Part shown: piece after piece, positions 58,886-64,000 of the stretch
Numbering within the stretch: the stretch's first letter is position 1
Layout of the letters: each line of letters opens with the position of its first letter
NCBI RefSeq assembly: GCF_000688455.1
Contig: NZ_JIAL01000001.1
Span: forward strand, 1,271,001-1,335,000
DNA: 64,000 nucleotides
DNA from: Pseudacidobacterium ailaaui
GTDB lineage: Bacteria > Acidobacteriota > Terriglobia > Terriglobales > Acidobacteriaceae
Direction: 5' to 3'
Notes under the pieces: model-generated
The model's input: only the letters and a program-made list of their open reading frames with translations
What the model was told of the DNA's origin: nothing
The model's database searches: none
Program-made: the position numbers and the translations under genes

Positions 58886-60378
58886 TCTCTGCTTTCGGTG
58901 TAGTTCAGATAGATGGGATTTCCGAGAAGGACCAGCCTGCCTTCCGGGGTAACAACATCCGGACGCAGCCAGTGCTTCTTCCCATCTGCTTTCAAAGTCA
59001 ATGCCAGCACTTGTTCCGTCTGCTGGATGTTTGTTTGCAGCGCATGGACCGGCTGGCCATCCAGCAGGAAGCGTAACAGGAGTCCCTGACACGCCACCAG
59101 ATGCGCGGATATGGCAATTGTGGAATTTGCAGGCGCAGCCAGCGCGTCTCCCATCTTTGCCATCTGCTGATTGTCCGTGACCGAAACGTCGAGGATACGG
59201 TCGCGCGATGCGCTGAGGTCTACAAAAACATGGCCTTTGCGGATGGCGTCCAGCAGCGAAGGCACCGACAGATTGTCAGCATACACCACTGTTTCCGGAC
59301 GGCCGATGGCATTGGTTTTTCCGGCCGGGATCTGTGCATTGTGATTATCGCTGCCTCCAATGGCAGTCACGCGCAGCCCCTGGTCCAGGTACTTCTCCCA
59401 GAAGCTGATACTTGCATGCGGACCATCTTCATCGCCGCCATTGACGGCCTCCATGACGTGGACCAGGCGCGGGTCAAACTGCTGCTGCGGGGTCCATCCG
59501 CAGCCCATGCATTCCTCTCCCGTGGGAGCATTCGGGTGGTTGATCGAAAGAATGGCGTGCAGTTTTTCCGCCCGCTCAAACAAGGTCCGCGTTGTGGTTG
59601 TATCTCCTACTCGGAAGTCGAAGAACTGGGTGGGTCCAAAAAGATTGGCGTGTCCCCAGAAGGTTGTAATCTCGCGTCCGGGAACAAAGAGCAGTTGGTC
59701 AAAGTAGGGCTGCAATTCGCGCAGAGCATCCTCGTGCGAATCCGTGTTATGGTCCGTGACTGCAATAAAGTCCAGTCCGCGCTCGCTGGCTGCTTGCGCG
59801 GTAAGAAACACGGGGCAGGGGACCTTGCGCCCGCTCTGGCTCAGGCAGCTTCCATCACTGTGCGCGGTGTGCATGTGCAGATCACCCCGATACCAGGCCG
59901 GCCCGTTGCGCAGGGGCTGGTCCGTAAACGACTCCTCCCCATCCTGACGGGCAAAATAGATGTCCGCTTCATACTGCGAAGTGGCGCCGGGGCGGATGTT
60001 GGGGACCCCGAGGATGAGCTTCCAGGTGCCGGGCAGAATGGGCCCCGGCAAATAAGACGGCGTGGCGTTGCTTTCGCTCACGGTGAAGGTGCTCTTGTTC
60101 CCGCCGCTCCATCCCCGGAAGCGCTGGGGGTCAAACAGACCCAGATCGATGGTCGTCCGCTGTTCATGCCCTGTGTAGTGAAATGTAACTGTAAGGGCTA
60201 CAATTCCCGATGGAACGTCAAAGGGCACCATTTCATACGTATGGTTTTGTTTGCCTGTGATGGTCCCGCGCAGGACAATGTCTGGTCTCGGGGGAGACTG
60301 TGCGCAGGCAATGGAGGCAGCCAGCAAGCAAAAAAGTAGAGCAGAAACAGAGCGTATTTTCTTCATGATGAGAATCAT
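58882..60378 (-). CDS. CehA/McbA-type metallohydrolase (PHP domain), exported
   Basis: 498 residues (an ATG at 60366 is an alternative start). Signal peptide ends near SIACAQ. Residues about 30-165 form a beta-rich pre-domain (VALTVTFHYTGHEQRTTIDL). The PHP domain starts WYRGDLHMHTAHSDGSCLSQ with metal ligands HxH and D, then DFIAVTDHNTDSHED, ILSINHPNAPTGEE and TAIGGSDNHNAQIP. Relatives hydrolyse esters or phosphoesters. Third gene from the receptor and coupled to the PLC-like gene; both may process a phosphorus-containing compound imported by the receptor. Confidence 0.85.
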   Translation of the reverse strand: MILIMKKIRSVSALLFCLLAASIACAQSPPRPDIVLRGTITGKQNHTYEMVPFDVPSGIVALTVTFHYTGHEQRTTIDLGLFDPQRFRGWSGGNKSTFTVSESNATPSYLPGPILPGTWKLILGVPNIRPGATSQYEADIYFARQDGEESFTDQPLRNGPAWYRGDLHMHTAHSDGSCLSQSGRKVPCPVFLTAQAASERGLDFIAVTDHNTDSHEDALRELQPYFDQLLFVPGREITTFWGHANLFGPTQFFDFRVGDTTTTRTLFERAEKLHAILSINHPNAPTGEECMGCGWTPQQQFDPRLVHVMEAVNGGDEDGPHASISFWEKYLDQGLRVTAIGGSDNHNAQIPAGKTNAIGRPETVVYADNLSVPSLLDAIRKGHVFVDLSASRDRILDVSVTDNQQMAKMGDALAAPANSTIAISAHLVACQGLLLRFLLDGQPVHALQTNIQQTEQVLALTLKADGKKHWLRPDVVTPEGRLVLLGNPIYLNYTESRE

Positions 60379-60400
60379 GAAAATTCTAAGCCATGCTCAG

Positions 60401-60450
60401 GGAGCGTCCCTTCCTTACGCACAACAGATGCGGAAAGGACGGGACGCTCC
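60401..60450 (-). terminator. Intercistronic hairpin between receptor and PHP hydrolase genes
   Basis: GGAGCGTCCC (60401-60410) pairs perfectly with GGGACGCTCC (60441-60450), with inner CTTCC/GGAAAG partial pairing. No T tract on the minus strand, so an RNA processing or differential-expression hairpin between receptor and enzyme is as likely as termination. Confidence 0.5.
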
Positions 60451-60456
60451 GCTGCC

Positions 60457-63400
60457 TCAGAAAGAAAGCCGCAGCGCGAACTGCATGACGCGCGGATCTC
60501 CGGAGAGGGTAGTGATCTGACCAGCGGAACTACTGGTGATGTTCGTTCCGGGCTGTCCGAACTCCGGCGTGTTGGTTACGTTGAAGACCTCCCAGCGCGC
60601 CTCAAGATTGACGCGCTCGATCGGAATCTCACGCATCAGCGCCGCATCGAAGACGTTGATGTGCGGCCCGACCAGCGTATTGCGGCCGCTGTTGCCGAAC
60701 TGGCCCGAAGGAGGTGCGGCATAAGCATCGGTGAGGCTGGAGGCGAGTTTGCCGCAGGCGCTGTTTTTCGAGATATAGAACCAACATGCCGGATCGCCCA
60801 CAATATGCGGCTTGCCCACCAGGAAAGGTGTGGCCACTGCGTAGCCATAGGGATCAAGCGCATTGGCCAGCGTGCCCCCCGCGTTGACCGTGAAGGGATG
60901 CCCTGAATAAAAGGTGTAGACCCCAGAGGTATGAAAATCTCCGAAGATCCACGAGAGCGCGCCGTGGTTCAACATCGGCTTGCCATGTCCAAAAGGCAGC
61001 TCGTAAACATAGCTCACAGAGACACGGTTGCGGAAATCGAAGTCGCTGTTGCCATACCACATGGACGGGTTCCGCCCGTTTGGAGCGTCTCCGGAGTTGC
61101 TTTCCAGCTCCTCAGGGACGTCGTCCAGACTGTGCGAATAGGTGTAAGCGGCCTGGAAGCTCAATCCATTCTGGAAACGTCTTTTCAGGCTTGCCTGCAG
61201 GCCATTGTAATTGCCGTAACCAATCGCATCCGTATATTCAATCTGGCCAAAGTTGGCATAAGGAATGACCGGGACCGTCTGCCCAGAGCTGTTTTTGGTG
61301 GTCTGGACAGTATTGCCTTGAATGAACGGCTGGTTGTAGTCGCGGATAATGTCCAGATGCGTGGATTTGGTGCCGACATAGTCCACTTCCGCAGTCCAGG
61401 CATTGCCTACCGCGCGCTGGATGCCGAAGCTCCACTGCTGCACATACGGGGTTGGGTCATTGGAGTTCATGGCGCGGATATGAAATGCCGTGAGATTGTT
61501 CAGATTAATCGTTGAAGGGTCCAGATAATTCGAGGGGAAACCCTGCTGCGCAATCATCACCGGCGTCGTCGAAGTGGAGGCCGCCGACTGTGTTTTGTTA
61601 ATCAGGTATGGAGGATTGAGCGAAAGCTGGTCTTCACTGCCATAGCGTTCAAAGACAGTGTAGTAGATGCCATAGCCACCGCGCAGGACCGTCTTCTGGT
61701 CAGGCGAATAGGCAAAACCAATCCGCGGACCAAAGTTCTTGTAATTTGGATTGACCAGAGAGCGCGACTTCAACCCTCCGGAACGGGCAAAGACCAGTGC
61801 TCCTGCCACGGGGTCGAAGTTCGCCATCTGTTCTTTTGCATTCAGCGCCGGCGTGGCGAACTCGTAGCGCAGGCCAAGGTTCAGCGTGAGTTGCGGCGTC
61901 ACCTTCCAGTCATCCTCAAAGAAGCCCGAGAGCATCCACAGCCTCTGGTCCACAAAGTGGACATTTGTGAGCTGGTTGCTCTGCACCAGTCCGAGCAGAC
62001 CATCTGCATACGGGAACCCTGTATTGGAAACGCACTGGCTGGACGCATTGCGCTGGCAAGTGAACTGTCCATTGAAGGTCAGATCGCCGCGCATTCCCGG
62101 CTCGTCCTGAAAAAGGTTCCGCATGGGCAGATAGAGCGAGGCCCCGACCTTGAAGGTGTGCGTACCGCGAGTGAGTGAAAGCGTGTCATTGTACTGGTAC
62201 TGCTGCGGCACCTGCTGCTTGGGCAGAAAGTCGGGAGAACCAAGGAACGCCCCGATGGAGCCACTGAATGTGGTCAGCGGCACGCCACCGCCCACTGCTG
62301 GATTGATCGGAATACCGGGAACGTAGTCACCGGCATACTGCGTCAGCGCGAAGGGGTCCTGCTCGGCAAAGGCATAGTTGCGCACCCAGCCGAAGCGGAA
62401 GTCATTGACAAGATTCGGGCTGAAGATGTGCGTCCATCCCAGGACGAAACTATGGTTCTTCAGGTACTGCCTGCCCCAGGCTGAAGTGCTGCTGCCATCG
62501 GCCAGTCCGCCGAGATATCCGGGAATGAAGCGGAAGCGGTTGGAGTAGTTGTAGCGCGCAAAAACAGTGTCGTTGGACGAGGGCGTCCAGTCCACGCGGC
62601 CGTCATAGCTGTCCGTATTGTCCTGGGCCAGCGCATTGCGAAAGTAGTTGTTCGTTTCCGGGGTGAGGCCATTTACGGTGACATTGGGTTGCGGAAACAG
62701 TGCAATCAGTTTTGCGACGACTGGATCGATACGGGTCTGCGGGACCTGGTTATTGAGAAAAGGCTGTCCCGTCTGCGGATCATAAATGGTCGGATACTTG
62801 ATGCCGATCTTTGCGCTGGTCGCCGGGCTGAAGTCGCCGATGCGTTCGTTGGGCAGCGGCACCGTGGAGGTACGCGTCACACCCTGTTTGATCCGTGTGC
62901 CTTCATAGTTAAAAAAGCCAAACAGCCGGTTTTTGATGAATGGACCACCGAGGCTGCCACCAAACTGGTTCTGATTGTTTTCCGGTTTACGCTGGCCATG
63001 CTGCTTGGTGAAGAAGTCCGTCGAGTCAAAATACTGGTTGCGCACATACTCGTAGGCCAGCCCGTGGATCTCATTCGTACCGCTTTTGGTATTTACCGAG
63101 ACCACTGCCCCGGGAGCGCGTCCGTATTCAGCAGAGTAAGGGTTGGTGATGATGTTGAATTCTGCGATGACGTCCACCGAGGGATGGGCGGCCTCCGTGC
63201 TTAGCTCCTGCACGTTTTCTGAGAAGGTGTTGTTGTCAATGCCGTCCAGAATAAAGTTGTTCTGCAGCGAATGCACGCCGTTCACGTTGAAGTCGCCGGT
63301 GCGGCCCGCTGAAGTAGCGCCGCTCTGCTGGGTATAGCGAGAAATCTGCACGCCGGGCACGGTCCGCAGCAGGTCGTCCCAGTTGCGGAGATAAAGCGGA

Positions 63401-63849
63401 GTCTGCTCAATTGTATGCGCCCCAATCACGGTGCCGATCGAGGCATCATCCGGCGATAGCCCCTGGCCCTGAGCCTGCACCTCGACGGTCTGCTGTGCGG
63501 AGCCAACCTGAAGGGAAAAATCGCGGCGCCCCTTTTCTGCAACATTCAAAGTTACATTTTCTTCCACATTGCTGAAGCCGGCGGCCTCCACGCGCAGCGT
63601 GTACTGTCCAATCGGCAGGTTTTGGAAGGAATAGTATCCCGCATTGTCCGACTGGACTACGCGCTCGTATCCTGTAGCAGAATTTGTAGCTTTTATCGTT
63701 ACATTTGGAATGGCTGCACCGCTCGGGTCCGTGACCAGTCCGGTCAGGCTGGCGGTATTCACCTGGGCGGGGAGAAACGCCGCGCCCAGCAGGGCCACAA
63801 CGGCCAGAAAAACGTAACGATACCATGGCGGGGAACAGAACTTCTTCAT
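60457..63849 (-). CDS. TonB-dependent receptor, Oar/CarboxypepD_reg type
   Basis: 1130 residues from the ATG at 63849, with AGGAGG six bases upstream. Leader VFLAVVALLGAAFLPAQ; CarboxypepD_reg-like domain (ASLTGLVTDPSGAAIPNVTI). The plug has VIAEFNIITNPYSAEYGRAP and the following SVNTKSGTNEIHGLAYEYVR; the barrel ends RVMQFALRLSF. It heads a same-strand run with PHP and PLC-like hydrolases. A perfect palindrome lies 70 bp upstream. Confidence 0.9.
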   Translation of the reverse strand: MKKFCSPPWYRYVFLAVVALLGAAFLPAQVNTASLTGLVTDPSGAAIPNVTIKATNSATGYERVVQSDNAGYYSFQNLPIGQYTLRVEAAGFSNVEENVTLNVAEKGRRDFSLQVGSAQQTVEVQAQGQGLSPDDASIGTVIGAHTIEQTPLYLRNWDDLLRTVPGVQISRYTQQSGATSAGRTGDFNVNGVHSLQNNFILDGIDNNTFSENVQELSTEAAHPSVDVIAEFNIITNPYSAEYGRAPGAVVSVNTKSGTNEIHGLAYEYVRNQYFDSTDFFTKQHGQRKPENNQNQFGGSLGGPFIKNRLFGFFNYEGTRIKQGVTRTSTVPLPNERIGDFSPATSAKIGIKYPTIYDPQTGQPFLNNQVPQTRIDPVVAKLIALFPQPNVTVNGLTPETNNYFRNALAQDNTDSYDGRVDWTPSSNDTVFARYNYSNRFRFIPGYLGGLADGSSTSAWGRQYLKNHSFVLGWTHIFSPNLVNDFRFGWVRNYAFAEQDPFALTQYAGDYVPGIPINPAVGGGVPLTTFSGSIGAFLGSPDFLPKQQVPQQYQYNDTLSLTRGTHTFKVGASLYLPMRNLFQDEPGMRGDLTFNGQFTCQRNASSQCVSNTGFPYADGLLGLVQSNQLTNVHFVDQRLWMLSGFFEDDWKVTPQLTLNLGLRYEFATPALNAKEQMANFDPVAGALVFARSGGLKSRSLVNPNYKNFGPRIGFAYSPDQKTVLRGGYGIYYTVFERYGSEDQLSLNPPYLINKTQSAASTSTTPVMIAQQGFPSNYLDPSTINLNNLTAFHIRAMNSNDPTPYVQQWSFGIQRAVGNAWTAEVDYVGTKSTHLDIIRDYNQPFIQGNTVQTTKNSSGQTVPVIPYANFGQIEYTDAIGYGNYNGLQASLKRRFQNGLSFQAAYTYSHSLDDVPEELESNSGDAPNGRNPSMWYGNSDFDFRNRVSVSYVYELPFGHGKPMLNHGALSWIFGDFHTSGVYTFYSGHPFTVNAGGTLANALDPYGYAVATPFLVGKPHIVGDPACWFYISKNSACGKLASSLTDAYAAPPSGQFGNSGRNTLVGPHINVFDAALMREIPIERVNLEARWEVFNVTNTPEFGQPGTNITSSSAGQITTLSGDPRVMQFALRLSF

Positions 63850-63919
63850 GATGTGCCTCCTGAAGCAAAAACCACTGGATCCACGCACGCAGAGAAAGTG
63901 AGGACGTGCGCATAGAAAC

Positions 63920-63933
63920 GCGTAAATTTACGC
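63920..63933. promoter_or_regulatory. Perfect 14-bp palindrome upstream of the TonB receptor
   Basis: GCGTAAATTTACGC is fully self-complementary. The heptamer GAAACGC occurs at its left edge (63915-63921) and again at 63941-63947. A strong candidate operator for the receptor gene starting at 63849. Confidence 0.5.
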
Positions 63934-64000
63934 AGATATAGAAACGCTAAAGGTTAACTCTGAAAAAGTGGTGAAGGCAAGATGAATACGGAATGAATTT

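Noticed and set aside
52829-63849. Repeats between the TonB receptor genes as recombination sites
   Set aside because: The receptors share protein motifs but I saw no long identical DNA tracts between them by eye.

Overview
The window reads as chromosomal DNA from an acidobacterium, most likely family Acidobacteriaceae (class Terriglobia). The basis is four very large TonB-dependent receptors of the Oar/CarboxypepD_reg type without SusD partners, two proteins of the VWFA-related acidobacterial family (TIGR03436), a long list of plant-glycan hydrolases, moderately high GC and several TTG/GTG starts with good Shine-Dalgarno sequences. I see no rRNA, tRNA or CRISPR array.

Layout. 1-4.1 kb: end of a secreted Ig/IPT-repeat protein with a degenerate matrixin-like zinc site, then a type II NADH dehydrogenase. 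4.2-13.4 kb: a ricin-lectin/GH43 arabinanase, a minus-strand operon (periplasmic sugar-binding lipoprotein, histidine kinase, response regulator with a LacI-type DNA-binding head) and a divergent TonB receptor. 13.5-23 kb: OPT transporter, M23 peptidase, sorbosone-dehydrogenase-like propeller protein, outer-membrane MetA-like protein, DinB-like protein, sedolisin and DUF3175. 23-27.2 kb: cupin plus acyl-CoA carboxylase beta subunit, divergent from ArsR plus SulP transporter. 27.2-30.2 kb: accessory island with an AT-rich gap and dispersed repeat, an intact IS256-family element with a perfect 9-bp target duplication, a coupled DUF6884 / GIY-YIG pair, and a possible decayed reverse-transcriptase tail. 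30.2-39 kb: DUF885 peptidase-like protein, CE2-type esterase, and a MaoC // leaderless binding protein - CoA-transferase - IclR - GH42 cluster. 39-46.2 kb: TonB receptor divergent from GH29 and GH127. 46.2-52.8 kb: two VWA proteins, LysR regulator, bactofilin, RNase R. 52.8-64 kb: TonB receptor, YggX, AhpD-like protein, YraN, and a TonB receptor - PHP hydrolase - PLC-like run.

How it works together. Much of the window serves capture and breakdown of plant polymers: the receptors import oligosaccharides or peptides, and GH43, GH42, GH29, GH127 and CE2 enzymes remove arabinose, galactose, fucose and acyl groups. The most unusual part is 5.6-13.4 kb. A LacI-type DNA-binding head sits on a phosphorylatable response regulator, while a LacI-like (PBP1-fold) sugar-binding domain is a separate membrane-anchored lipoprotein in the same operon, joined by a kinase with a lectin-like ectodomain. 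Four LacI-type operator-like sites lie between this operon and the divergent receptor gene. I infer an outside-in version of LacI control of a TonB receptor.
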